Assembly (NCBI RefSeq): GCF_005938745.2
Contig: NZ_VCBX02000001.1
Span: 3,734,501 to 3,798,500, forward strand
DNA from: Rhodococcus sp. KBS0724
GTDB taxonomy: Bacteria > Actinomycetota > Actinomycetes > Mycobacteriales > Mycobacteriaceae
DNA length: 64,000 nucleotides
Direction: 5' to 3'
The stretch's first letter is position 1; each line of letters begins with the position of its first letter. Under the pieces are notes generated by a model. It saw only the letters and a program-made list of their open reading frames with translations, was not told the origin of the DNA and did not search any database. The translations under genes were made by a program, and so were the position numbers. Shown here piece after piece: positions 27,794-35,948 of this stretch.

Positions 27794-28252
27794 ATGAAAC
27801 CAGGTCAGCTTGCTCCCGATTTCACTCTGCCCGATCAGAACGGAGCGCCCCGTTCGCTGACCAGCCTGCTGGAGAATGGACCACTGGTCCTGTTCTTCTA
27901 TCCCGCAGCTTCAACGCCGGTGTGCACTGCGGAAGCGTGCCACTTCCGCGATCTCGGCAAGGAATTTGCAGAGGTAGGTGCCGCACGCGCCGGCATCAGC
28001 ACCGACACTGTCGAGGCGCAATCGACGTTTGCGGCCGCTCAGTCCTTCGACTATCCCCTGCTCGCCGACACGGACGGCACCGTTGCCGAGCAGTTCGGCG
28101 TCAAGCGCGGACTGCTCGGCAAGTTGATGCCGGTCAAACGTTCCACGTTCGTGATCGACACGGATCGAACCGTCCTGAAGGTCATCTCGAGCGAATTCCG
28201 CGCGAGCACGCACGGCGATCAGGCACTCGAGTTTCTCCGTAGCCGAAACTGA
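27794..28252 (+). CDS. bcp: Bacterioferritin comigratory protein type peroxiredoxin
   Basis: Thiol peroxidase of the Bcp/PrxQ group, 152 residues, close to BcpB (Rv1608c), which also sits beside trpE. The active site is AASTPVCTAEACHFRD: peroxidatic Cys and, five residues later, the resolving Cys. The N-terminal KPGQLAPDFTLPDQNG and the C-terminal STFVIDTDRTVLKV are standard. It reduces peroxides using thioredoxin-type donors. The ATG at 27794 is set by the family start; longer in-frame readings cross the divergent trpE region. Confidence 0.92.
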   Translation: MKPGQLAPDFTLPDQNGAPRSLTSLLENGPLVLFFYPAASTPVCTAEACHFRDLGKEFAEVGAARAGISTDTVEAQSTFAAAQSFDYPLLADTDGTVAEQFGVKRGLLGKLMPVKRSTFVIDTDRTVLKVISSEFRASTHGDQALEFLRSRN

Positions 28253-28271
28253 CGCTGCCGAAACCGACCTG

Positions 28272-29054
28272 TCAGGCGACCTGAATCGAGCGCTTCGCCA
28301 GACCCATCCAGAAACCGTCGATGACCTGGGTGGGTACCTGCTCCGGATCGGACGACGCACCGAGAGTGACGAACAGCGGCGCGAAGTGCTCGATCGTCGG
28401 GTGTGCGTACGGCATACCGGGCGCTTGCGCGCGGAAGTCGATGAGCGAATCGACGTCTCCCGCCGCGAACCGCTCCCCGGCCCAGGCATCGAATTCGGCG
28501 GACCAACCCGGAGCTTTCGCCTCGGGCGACGGGTCACGCAGGAACGGCAGACCGTGGGTCGTAAATCCGGATCCCACGATCAACACGCCTTGCTCGCGCA
28601 GTGGACGCAAACGTTGGCCGAGGTGCAGCAGACGTTCTGGGTCCAATGTCGGCAGGGAGATCTGCAGCACCGGGATGTCTGCATCCGGGTACATGACCGT
28701 CAACGGAACATAGGCGCCGTGATCGAGGCCACGGTTGGGTTGCTGGATAACCTGCTCGTTGTCGGGCATCAACGCTGCCACCTGTGCGGCCAGGTCCGGC
28801 GCGCCCGGGGAGTTGTACCGAGCGCGGTAGAACCGCTCGGGGAACCCACCGAAGTCGTAGATCAGCGGGGTTCCCGTGGTGGTCGATCCGATGGTCAGCG
28901 GTGCGGATTCCCAGTGCGCCGACACGATCAGGATTGCTGTCGGCCGAGGCAGGTCACCGGCCCACGCGCCGAGTTGCTTCACCCAGAGAGCGCTGTCCAC
29001 CAGCGGCGGGGCACCGTGGCTGAGATACAGCGCGGGCATAGTGGTGGCGGACAT
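28272..29054 (-). CDS. DODA-type extradiol ring-opening dioxygenase (LigB/YgiD family)
   Basis: A 260-residue metal-dependent dioxygenase related to 4,5-DOPA dioxygenase and E. coli YgiD. Metal-ligand histidines are in LYLSHGAPP (residue about 13), LIVSAHWES, LDHGAYVPLTVMYPD and GSGFTTHGLPF. The natural substrate of this subfamily is a catechol-type ring in plants but is often unknown in bacteria. GAGGAG precedes the start at 29054. It is divergent from a MarR gene, with a palindrome between them, suggesting repression by that regulator. Confidence 0.88.
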   Translation of the reverse strand: MSATTMPALYLSHGAPPLVDSALWVKQLGAWAGDLPRPTAILIVSAHWESAPLTIGSTTTGTPLIYDFGGFPERFYRARYNSPGAPDLAAQVAALMPDNEQVIQQPNRGLDHGAYVPLTVMYPDADIPVLQISLPTLDPERLLHLGQRLRPLREQGVLIVGSGFTTHGLPFLRDPSPEAKAPGWSAEFDAWAGERFAAGDVDSLIDFRAQAPGMPYAHPTIEHFAPLFVTLGASSDPEQVPTQVIDGFWMGLAKRSIQVA

Positions 29055-29088
29055 AGCGGCTCCTCAGAATTCTACCGAATAGTTTTAA

Positions 29089-29102
29089 GTTGAAGGTTCA
29101 AC
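29089..29102. promoter_or_regulatory. Candidate MarR operator, palindrome GTTGAA-GG-TTCAAC
   Basis: A perfect 6+6 palindrome with a 2-base spacer lies 35 bases upstream of the dioxygenase start and 112 bases upstream of the marR start. A second inverted repeat, TCAA-CAC-TTGA, lies at 29115-29125. Placement between divergent genes fits autoregulation plus control of the dioxygenase. Confidence 0.5.
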
Positions 29103-29214
29103 CTAATATAGAACTCAACACTTGAAACGCGCAACTATTCCCTGCCTGCACCGACTGGACACCCGTCTGCAACTCTGTACTGGTACAGAACGGGCAGCGA
29201 AGGGGTAAAGACCG

Positions 29215-29724
29215 ATGAGTGGATCGAACGGCCAGGCCGAATCGCCGCTTCAGACCAAGTGGCTCACTACCGAGCAACAGCAGGCCTGGCGCACTCTCAT
29301 CTCGTTGGTGACCCGCTTGCCGGCGGCCCTTGACACCCAGCTCCAACGTGATTCAGCACTAACACATTTCGAGTACTTCGTGCTGTCAGCACTGTCGGAG
29401 GTACCCGATCGAAAGCTGCAACTGTCCCTCCTGGCACAGCAGGCCAACGCGTCGCTCTCGCGCCTGTCCCATGTCGTCACGAAGATGGAGAAGGCCGGTT
29501 GGGTGAAGCGTGAAGTGATCCGCGGCAGCCGCGGCTCCAACGCGGTACTCACCGATGCCGGGATGTCCAAGGTGATAGAAGCCGCGCCGGGGCACGTCCG
29601 GTTGGTCCAGGCCTTGGTGTTCGAAGGCCTCGACGACAGCCAGGTCGCACAACTCTCGTCGTTGAGCGCCGCCATGGTCGAACAGCTCGACAAGGGAATT
29701 GCCGGCGGACTCGGGAAAGCCTGA
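29215..29724 (+). CDS. MarR-family transcriptional regulator
   Basis: A 169-residue winged-helix regulator. Helices 2 and 3 are LSLLAQQANASLSRLSHVVTKMEKAGWVKREVIRGSRGSNAVLTDAG, with the wing at RGSRGSNA. The N- and C-terminal helices form the dimer interface (TRLPAALDTQLQRDSALTHFEYFVLSAL). It probably represses the divergent dioxygenase gene and itself through the palindrome at 29089-29102. No Cys sensor of the OhrR type is seen, so a phenolic ligand is more likely than a peroxide. Confidence 0.88.
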   Translation: MSGSNGQAESPLQTKWLTTEQQQAWRTLISLVTRLPAALDTQLQRDSALTHFEYFVLSALSEVPDRKLQLSLLAQQANASLSRLSHVVTKMEKAGWVKREVIRGSRGSNAVLTDAGMSKVIEAAPGHVRLVQALVFEGLDDSQVAQLSSLSAAMVEQLDKGIAGGLGKA

Positions 29725-29765
29725 CACCACGACCCACACCGCGCGCGTCGTCTCCGACTCCCGTA

Positions 29766-30374
29766 GTGTCTGGACACATGTCTGGTAAGGCCAACTTCGA
29801 GTCCACCCGCCGGCGCCTGTCGGGGCAACAGGCTGAAACTGTCGATCGCTTGACTACCGCAGCGATTGCCATCCTGCGTACGCATGGGTTCTCCGACCTG
29901 ACAATCCGTATGGTCGCGGGCGAAGCGGGGGTCGCGCCGGCAACGGCGTACACCTACTTCTCGTCCAAGAGTCACCTTGTCGCTGAACTGTTCTGGCGTC
30001 GCCTCGCCACACTCCCCCACGAGGCCAAGACGGACAACGCCCGCGAGACTCAGGTCTGTTCGGTCCAGCGCAGTGTTGCACTCCTGGTGTCCGATGAACC
30101 GGAACTCGCAGCAGCGGTCACGACCGCGATGATGGCCGACGACCCGGACGTCGAACATCTTCGCGCCCGGATCGGGAAGAACATTCGCGAACGCCTGGTC
30201 GAGGCATTGGGACCGGAACATGACGCGGACGTCCTGGAAGCGCTGGAAATCGCCTGGTCAGGCGCATTGGTGCGAGCGGGAATGGGATACGAGTCGTACT
30301 CGCAGATAGCGGATCGCCTCGAGATCACCGCAAAGCTGATCATGGCGGGCCACGACAATCTGAGCAGTACCTAA
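29766..30374 (+). CDS. TetR-family regulator (paralogue of the regulator at 48182)
   Basis: A 202-residue TetR regulator. The DNA-binding domain is AAIAILRTHGFSDLTIRMVAGEAGVAPATAYTYFSSKSHLVAELFW. It aligns closely with the TetR encoded at 48182-48757 over the first 75 residues (FESTRRRLSGQQAETVDRLT against YESTRRRLNGKQADTVARLT). The GTG at 29766 lies next to an 18-bp palindrome that overlaps the first codons; an ATG at 29778 is an alternative. It is convergent with the last mce-run gene, sharing 4 bases. I infer that it regulates itself and perhaps the CYP51-mce run. Confidence 0.88.
   Translation: MSGHMSGKANFESTRRRLSGQQAETVDRLTTAAIAILRTHGFSDLTIRMVAGEAGVAPATAYTYFSSKSHLVAELFWRRLATLPHEAKTDNARETQVCSVQRSVALLVSDEPELAAAVTTAMMADDPDVEHLRARIGKNIRERLVEALGPEHDADVLEALEIAWSGALVRAGMGYESYSQIADRLEITAKLIMAGHDNLSST
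29769..29786. promoter_or_regulatory. TetR operator site A (TCTGGACA-CA-TGTCTGGT)
   Basis: An 18-bp near-palindrome with core GACA-N2-TGTC, covering the first codons of the tetR gene. Essentially the same sequence occurs at 48749-48766 and, with TA as the central pair, at 49950-49967. Overlap with the start codon region suggests tight autorepression. Confidence 0.65.
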
Positions 30375-30838
30375 ATCGGTGTCAGCTCACCCACCAACCA
30401 CCGATCACCGACGCGTACGACGGTGACCTGCACGCGACTCGAACTCGACGCCGGTGCCGGCTGCGCAAAACTGGTGGTGATCTGATCGACGAACATCAGC
30501 AATTCGACGCGATCGAGCGCAACACCGAGCAACCCGACATCGACAACCCGTGCTCTGGTACTGATTCCCTGCGCTTTCGATTGGGGCGCAACGGAAGTCG
30601 CGGCAAACTCGACGAATTCCTCCTTGAAGGTTCCGGTCACTGCGTCAGCTCCGACGGCGAGATCACTGTCGACCGTTTCACTGGTGTACGTGAGCACGTC
30701 CTCCACCAGAGCGGGTGCCTGCGCCATCGCGTCCGCTCTCACCGACTCGAGCGCAGCGGCGTCGCGGTGAATCCAGAGCAGTGCACCCGCGACGATCGCG
30801 AGAACCGCCACGAGCGAGAGGGATATCGCCCGCCTCAC
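30371..30838 (-). CDS. Mce-associated membrane protein (second)
   Basis: A 155-residue protein with one N-terminal membrane helix (SLSLVAVLAIVAGALLW) and an extracytoplasmic domain typical of Mce-associated proteins: residues TYTSETVDSDLAVGADAVTGTFKEEF, then a C-terminal strand VTVVRVGDRWLVGEL. Such proteins stabilise Mce complexes in mycobacteria (Mam/Mas family). Last gene of the long minus-strand run, overlapping the previous gene by 4 bases and the convergent tetR by 4. Confidence 0.85.
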   Translation of the reverse strand: MRRAISLSLVAVLAIVAGALLWIHRDAAALESVRADAMAQAPALVEDVLTYTSETVDSDLAVGADAVTGTFKEEFVEFAATSVAPQSKAQGISTRARVVDVGLLGVALDRVELLMFVDQITTSFAQPAPASSSSRVQVTVVRVGDRWLVGELTPI

Positions 30839-31362
30839 GGTACGAACTCCACACTCGACATCAGGATTTTCCCGTCGACGTCCTCGACACCGATGCGCAG
30901 TCGATACGTGCGCGAGGTCGTCTCTCCCGCAGAATTGGCCACCTGGGCCGAGGCGGCAATCAGCACTACCCCCGTCGACCCGGTCTCGGACGCCAGTGCG
31001 GCAGCATCGATCCTTGCGTCAGAGTTCACCGATGCGGAACGGATCGCGTCGACGAACCCGACCTCGCCAACCAGATCCTCCGCGAACTCGCCCGTGCTGA
31101 GTGCACGCAATCGGTCCACATCCTCGTCGACGGTATCGACGTGAACGTCGATCAACGCCAGGGCTCCCGCCGTCGCCCCGTCCACCAGTTCCTGCCGATG
31201 GGCATCGCGGGCATGATCGGCGCGCATCGACACAGCACCCGTCACCACTACTGCCACCAAACCTGCAACGACCACCGCGACGAGCACGCGGCCGCGTGTA
31301 CTCGCATGCCGCGAAACATCTTCGGTCGTCAGGGATTCGGTGTCGTCAACAACTGCTGCCAC
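30835..31362 (-). CDS. Mce-associated membrane protein (first)
   Basis: A 175-residue paralogue of the downstream gene: cytoplasmic N-terminus of about 25 residues, membrane helix RVLVAVVVAGLVAVVVTG, then the same domain (LRALSTGEFAEDLVGEVGF, ending RTYRLRIGVEDVDGKILMSSVEFV). The GTG start at 31362 has GGAAAGGG upstream although it lies 34 bases inside mceF. Likely an accessory subunit of the Mce1-type complex encoded upstream. Confidence 0.85.
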   Translation of the reverse strand: MAAVVDDTESLTTEDVSRHASTRGRVLVAVVVAGLVAVVVTGAVSMRADHARDAHRQELVDGATAGALALIDVHVDTVDEDVDRLRALSTGEFAEDLVGEVGFVDAIRSASVNSDARIDAAALASETGSTGVVLIAASAQVANSAGETTSRTYRLRIGVEDVDGKILMSSVEFVP

Positions 31363-32627
31363 GAATTACCCTTTCCGATATCGGTGTGGCCGTACACAAT
31401 CCCGTCCGGCCCGGTATACAGCTCGTCGGGAGCATTGGTTCCCGAAGCCACATACGGTTCCGGGCTCCGGCACGCCACCGGGTCCGGTGCCCGCTTGCCG
31501 GGAACTTCCATACACGGAATGTTCCGCGAACCACGCACCGCAAAAACCGAATCCGCCGGTACCTTGCAGAACAAGTCGGCCGGAGTGTCCGGAACGCTCG
31601 TCTCAGTCGGGTCACGGCGTTGATCTGCCGGTAGGTATCCGGTGGAGCAGGCCGCCGGGTCTTGAACCTGTAGATGGAAATTGACGTTGGCGGCGCCGTC
31701 GGCCTGTCCGCGTTGCACGACGGTTTCCTGAGCCGCAACAAGCGGCGGCAGTATCACCAGCACCTGTTCGAGTGACGCGTTGTAGGTCAGCGCGACTTGC
31801 CCGGTACTGGTCAGGTTGGCCAGGAGAACCGGCAGGGTGGGCCGTAGATCCTGGAACAAGAGCTCCGCTTCGGTCGCAAATCCCGGTCCCGTCGCGACGA
31901 TGTTGCGTATCGTCTCGTCGGCAATCTCCAACTGCCCACTCACTCGCGCGATGCTCGACGCCCATGACCGGATCTGGTCTCCCGTGACAACTTGGGTCTC
32001 GAGAAGCGGGGCAAGTTGCTGCACGAGAGTTGTCGCGGGAGTGGTGGCGTCGGACAACTGATCGACAAACGATGTAGTCGAATCCAGCAGTCTCGCAAGA
32101 TCTTCACCGCCGTCGGCAAAGGCCGCGGCAGACTCGTCGATGACCGCGCGCAGTTTGCCCTGTGGGACGGAGTCGAGCAATGCCTGTGCCTGATCGAGAA
32201 CGGGTCCGATCTCCTGAGATATCACCGCGGACTCGGCGCCGATCACGTCACCGTCGGCAAGGAACGGGCCGTCCGCGGTAGCCGGCTGCAGATCCACGTA
32301 CTGCTCGCCGATCGCCGATACGCTACGCACGGCCGCCACCAGTTCGGATTTCGGCACGGGAACTGAACTCTGCAAAGATAATTCGGCTTTCACGACATCC
32401 GGGTGGAGCTGCACCGATCGGACTTGACCGATGGTGTCACCGCGGTACGTCACATTCGCATTGCGGTACAGTCCACCGGCATTGGGCAATTCCAGCGTCA
32501 CCGTGTAGCGCCCGATACCCAGCATCGTAGGAACGCGGAGGTACGCGATCGCGGCCACCGTCATGCCGATGACGGCAAGGATCGCGAAGATCACCAACTG
32601 TCGGCGCACAAGCTTGGTGAGGATCAT
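31329..32627 (-). CDS. mceF: Mce family protein MceF
   Basis: Sixth Mce subunit, 432 residues. N-terminal membrane anchor RRQLVIFAILAVIGMTVAAIAYL, then the Mce/MlaD domain (YTVTLELPNAGGLYRNANVTYRGDTIGQV), a helical region with coiled-coil character, and a Pro-rich C-terminus. The ATG at 32627 is chosen for the GGAGGG upstream; it overlaps mceE by 4 bases. Mce proteins form the periplasm-spanning tunnel for lipid uptake. Confidence 0.92.
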   Translation of the reverse strand: MILTKLVRRQLVIFAILAVIGMTVAAIAYLRVPTMLGIGRYTVTLELPNAGGLYRNANVTYRGDTIGQVRSVQLHPDVVKAELSLQSSVPVPKSELVAAVRSVSAIGEQYVDLQPATADGPFLADGDVIGAESAVISQEIGPVLDQAQALLDSVPQGKLRAVIDESAAAFADGGEDLARLLDSTTSFVDQLSDATTPATTLVQQLAPLLETQVVTGDQIRSWASSIARVSGQLEIADETIRNIVATGPGFATEAELLFQDLRPTLPVLLANLTSTGQVALTYNASLEQVLVILPPLVAAQETVVQRGQADGAANVNFHLQVQDPAACSTGYLPADQRRDPTETSVPDTPADLFCKVPADSVFAVRGSRNIPCMEVPGKRAPDPVACRSPEPYVASGTNAPDELYTGPDGIVYGHTDIGKGNSWQQLLTTPNP

Positions 32628-33709
32628 CGTCCGCCCTCCCCTGCATCGACCGCCCCGTTCAGCGGAGCAGTCATAGGATCGACCGGGCCGCCGCCAGTCT
32701 GCGGAGCACCGAACGGGGTGCCGAAACCAAGTCCGGACTGCAATCGGTTGGTAGTGAGATCGATCAGCGCCCACAGATTGGTGTAATCGCCGCGCATCCC
32801 GTCGTCGATGGTGGTCTGAGGGAAGGGAAAGGTGCTCAGGTTGCCGAGGTTGTTGATCAGATCCGGACCTGCCGCGACAACCTGCTGCAACGTCGGCTCG
32901 AGTGCCGCAAGATTTGCGCTCAGATCATCTCGGGTGCGGTTGACCAGGTCGGTGCCGACGTCTCCGAATCGGCCCACGGAATCGAGGGCGGTGGTCAAAG
33001 TTGTGCGCTGATCCTCCAGTTCCGCCAATGCGGGAGCCAGCACGTCGAGCGCCTGCCGCAGTACGTCGCGTTGCGCGTTGATCTCCCCCGCGAACACATC
33101 CAGGTTCTCCATCGTGGTCACCATCGCGACGCGTTGCCGGTCCAGAGTCCCGGTCAATGTGTCCATCTGTGCGAGTAGATCGCGTGCCGATCCGGTGCGT
33201 CCACCGAGAGCATTGTTCAGCTCGGTGGTGATGGTGTGAATCTGCGCGAGTCCACCGCCGTTGAGCACTATCGACAGCGCTGTCAGAGCTTCCTCCGTCG
33301 TCGGGTACACACCGGCCGACGCCAGAGGAATGACCGAACCCTCCCCGAGTGTTCCTTGTGGTTCGACACCGACCGGCGGCGCCAAGGCAACATGCTTGGA
33401 CCCCAGCAAGCTGGTCTGTCCGATCTTGGCCGTGGAGTTGGCCGGCAACACCACCGAACCATCGAGTGACACCGTCACTCGCGCATGCCAATTGTCGGAC
33501 GTGATGGCGCTGATACTGCCAACCGTCACATCATTGACCATCACCGGCGAGTTCGGACTGATCGACGTAACGTCCGGCATCTCGATGACAACGGAAAAGC
33601 TGTCGGCGCCGCGGCCGGCGGCACCGGGCAGCGGCACCGAATTCAGACCGTTCCACGCGCAGCCGGACGCAAGCACGACAACACCGACGCAACAGATCTT
33701 CCGGATCAT
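32624..33709 (-). CDS. mceE: Mce family lipoprotein MceE
   Basis: Lipoprotein subunit (LprK-like) of the Mce complex, 361 residues. Signal peptide CCVGVVVLASGC with lipobox Cys near residue 17. The MlaD-like domain follows (DSFSVVIEMPDVTSISPNSPVMVNDVTVGSISAI) and then a long helical region (LLAQMDTLTGTLDRQRVAMVTTMENLDVFAGEI). Only this subunit of the six has a lipobox, as in other mce operons. The ATG at 33709 overlaps the mceD stop by 4 bases. Confidence 0.93.
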   Translation of the reverse strand: MIRKICCVGVVVLASGCAWNGLNSVPLPGAAGRGADSFSVVIEMPDVTSISPNSPVMVNDVTVGSISAITSDNWHARVTVSLDGSVVLPANSTAKIGQTSLLGSKHVALAPPVGVEPQGTLGEGSVIPLASAGVYPTTEEALTALSIVLNGGGLAQIHTITTELNNALGGRTGSARDLLAQMDTLTGTLDRQRVAMVTTMENLDVFAGEINAQRDVLRQALDVLAPALAELEDQRTTLTTALDSVGRFGDVGTDLVNRTRDDLSANLAALEPTLQQVVAAGPDLINNLGNLSTFPFPQTTIDDGMRGDYTNLWALIDLTTNRLQSGLGFGTPFGAPQTGGGPVDPMTAPLNGAVDAGEGGR

Positions 33710-34926
33710 CGTGTCCCCACCTCCGGCATCAGCAATTGACCCAACCCTGCGGGAACACTCACGCTCGGGAGCGACGGCGCCGGCTTCAAATCCGGTTCGC
33801 TGTATACCAACTGATCCGGCGCCGCACCGAGCGCTCGGGTCGGATTGATGTTCAGATCCGGATAGTTCGCCCTGATGGTGTTCAGGAACGGTCCGAGGTA
33901 CTCGGCGCACAACTGCGAACCCTTCTCGGAGGTTTCGTTTGCCAGTCCCGCGATGGCGCCGCAGATGAAGTCGATGGGGTTGCCGATGTTCTGGAAGGCA
34001 GGCACCCCGACCATCGCTCCTTGAGCCGGGCGGTACACGTTGTAATAGTTCGACAATGCCGTCGGCGCCAGATGCAGAAGCTTTTCGAGCCCGTCACGTT
34101 TATCCACCAGTACCTGGGTGACATCAGCCAAAGTGTTCACCTGCTCAGTGAGTCCGCTCCGATTCTGTTCGACAAATCGGTGCACGTCCCCGATCGCCGC
34201 ATCCAGGTCAACCAAGGCAGGCGCCAACTGTGTCCGGCTGTCCGCCAACAGACCGGTCACCGTGGCCAGCCGTCCCTGGAAGCTCACAATCTGTTCGTTG
34301 CTTGCCGCCAGCGCTGTTGTGAAGGTCTGCAGGCCTCGGATCGTCCCGAACAGATCCCCGCCGCCCTCGTTCAAAGTGCTCATGGCCGCAGACAGTTCCG
34401 CGATCGAACGCCCTAACGCCTCACCGTTCCCAGCCAAGGCGGTACCGGTGGCGTCGAGGAATTCGGCCGCTGACCCTCGGGCCGTGTCGGACGGCCCCAA
34501 TGCCTCTGCCGCCCGGCCCAATTGCTCCTTGATCTGATCCCACTCGACAGGCACAGCGGTTCTGTCGATTCCGATCTCCGCTCCCGGCGCCAAGGCGTGT
34601 CCCCCGTCCTCCGTCAACGCCGGGGTCAGCTGGACGAACCTGGCTGAGACCAATGACTGAGCAACGATCATGGCGCGTGCGTCCGCTGCGACGGGGACCG
34701 ATCGGGCCAGTTCGAGTTCGACCCGCATCTTCTCCCCCTGCGGGGTTATCGAGGTGACCCGGCCGACGTCGACGCCCACGACGCGGACGTCGTCACCGAC
34801 GTAAAGTCCCGTCGTCGATGCAAAATAGGCGGTCACCGAGTAGTACCGAAAGTGTTGTACGACAAAATATCCGGCCACAGCCAGCGCGAGCACGACGGCG
34901 GCACCGACACAACGCTTCACGACCAT
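33706..34926 (-). CDS. mceD: Mce family protein MceD
   Basis: A 406-residue Mce subunit. N-terminal helix VGAAVVLALAVAGYFVV, MlaD-type domain (YYSVTAYFASTTGLYVGDDVRVVGVDVGRVTSI), long helical segment with repeated Leu/Ala heptads (residues about 130-290), then a C-terminal Pro-rich tail ending in LPSVSVPAGLGQLLMPEV. Start and stop share one base with mceC. Part of the hexameric tunnel. Confidence 0.92.
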   Translation of the reverse strand: MVVKRCVGAAVVLALAVAGYFVVQHFRYYSVTAYFASTTGLYVGDDVRVVGVDVGRVTSITPQGEKMRVELELARSVPVAADARAMIVAQSLVSARFVQLTPALTEDGGHALAPGAEIGIDRTAVPVEWDQIKEQLGRAAEALGPSDTARGSAAEFLDATGTALAGNGEALGRSIAELSAAMSTLNEGGGDLFGTIRGLQTFTTALAASNEQIVSFQGRLATVTGLLADSRTQLAPALVDLDAAIGDVHRFVEQNRSGLTEQVNTLADVTQVLVDKRDGLEKLLHLAPTALSNYYNVYRPAQGAMVGVPAFQNIGNPIDFICGAIAGLANETSEKGSQLCAEYLGPFLNTIRANYPDLNINPTRALGAAPDQLVYSEPDLKPAPSLPSVSVPAGLGQLLMPEVGTR

Positions 34927-35948
34927 CAGCGAACCTCCGGTATCGGTAGCGGCGCAGGCGGAAGCCCGACAATCGCGTTGATCAACGGTTGGGTGTACTG
35001 GGCGGGAAGAAGGTTCTGGATGTACGAGTAGTAGAACGGTCCGCTCGCAACGGTGTCGCCGAGCGTTCCCACGTACGTTCCGAGGCCGTCGATGCCCTGG
35101 GCCAGGTTGTCCTTGTTCTTCTGGAGTATCCCCAGCACCGTGTCGAGCTTGCTCAGGACCGGGCCCAGTTGTGCTTCGTTGTCGTGTACCAACCCACTGA
35201 GTTGGATGGAGACCGCCGAGATGTCGGTGATGACGTTGCCCAACGCATCCTGCCTGCGAACCAGTTCACCCAGTAGCGCATCGCCGTCGACCAGAAGCGA
35301 GTTGACCTGCGGTCCGCGTTCCGCGAGGAGGCCGGCAACGTGATTCGCATCTGCGAGTAGAAGCTTCAACGTCTCGTCGCGGCGGTTGATACTGTCCGAA
35401 AGCCGGGCTACCCCGTCGAGCGCGGGCCGCAGGGAAGGCGCGCTGTCCGTCATCACTGCGCCGACCTCGTCCAACGACGCGGATAATTGGTCGAGGTTGA
35501 TGTCCTCGACCGTGGTTGTGAGGTCACCGAGTACATCGGGCAGCGAGTACGCCGATCGGGTGCGCTCGAGTGGTATCTGTCCGCCCACGGGAATCCGGCC
35601 ACTCCCGCCGAGATCGAGCGAGACGGCACGTTTGCCGAGCAGCGACATCGTGGTGATCGCCGCCGACGTGCTCTCACCCAGAGTGATCGAACCGTCGAGC
35701 GTGAAATCAACTCGGGCACGGCCTTTTTCGACAGCAATTCGGTCGACGGTACCGATCTTCACCCCGGCCGCGTTTACCTCGTCACCGGCAGCCACACCAC
35801 TGGCGTCGGTGAATACCGCGCTGTAGCTCACCCCATTTTTCACGAACTGCAGATCCTGATACTGCAATGACGCCAGCACTACCGACGCGGTCATCACCAT
35901 CCCCACGACGCCGACTCGCACTGCCTGCTTCTGCGCCATCTCTCTCAT
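34926..35948 (-). CDS. mceC: Mce family protein MceC
   Basis: A 340-residue Mce subunit. Anchor VRVGVVGMVMTASVVLASL, then LQFVKNGVSYSAVFTDASGVAAGDEVNAAGVKIGTVDRI (MlaD domain), helical section and a Pro-rich end. The ATG at 35948 overlaps the mceB stop as ATGA, which favours it over a GTG at 35960 and an ATG at 35939. It fits the mceA-F order exactly. Confidence 0.91.
   Translation of the reverse strand: MREMAQKQAVRVGVVGMVMTASVVLASLQYQDLQFVKNGVSYSAVFTDASGVAAGDEVNAAGVKIGTVDRIAVEKGRARVDFTLDGSITLGESTSAAITTMSLLGKRAVSLDLGGSGRIPVGGQIPLERTRSAYSLPDVLGDLTTTVEDINLDQLSASLDEVGAVMTDSAPSLRPALDGVARLSDSINRRDETLKLLLADANHVAGLLAERGPQVNSLLVDGDALLGELVRRQDALGNVITDISAVSIQLSGLVHDNEAQLGPVLSKLDTVLGILQKNKDNLAQGIDGLGTYVGTLGDTVASGPFYYSYIQNLLPAQYTQPLINAIVGLPPAPLPIPEVR

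Noticed and set aside
29149..29166. A fourth copy of the TetR operator upstream of marR (ACTGGACA-CC-CGTCTGCA)
   Set aside because: One half site matches but the other differs at two positions including the core T, so it is not counted.
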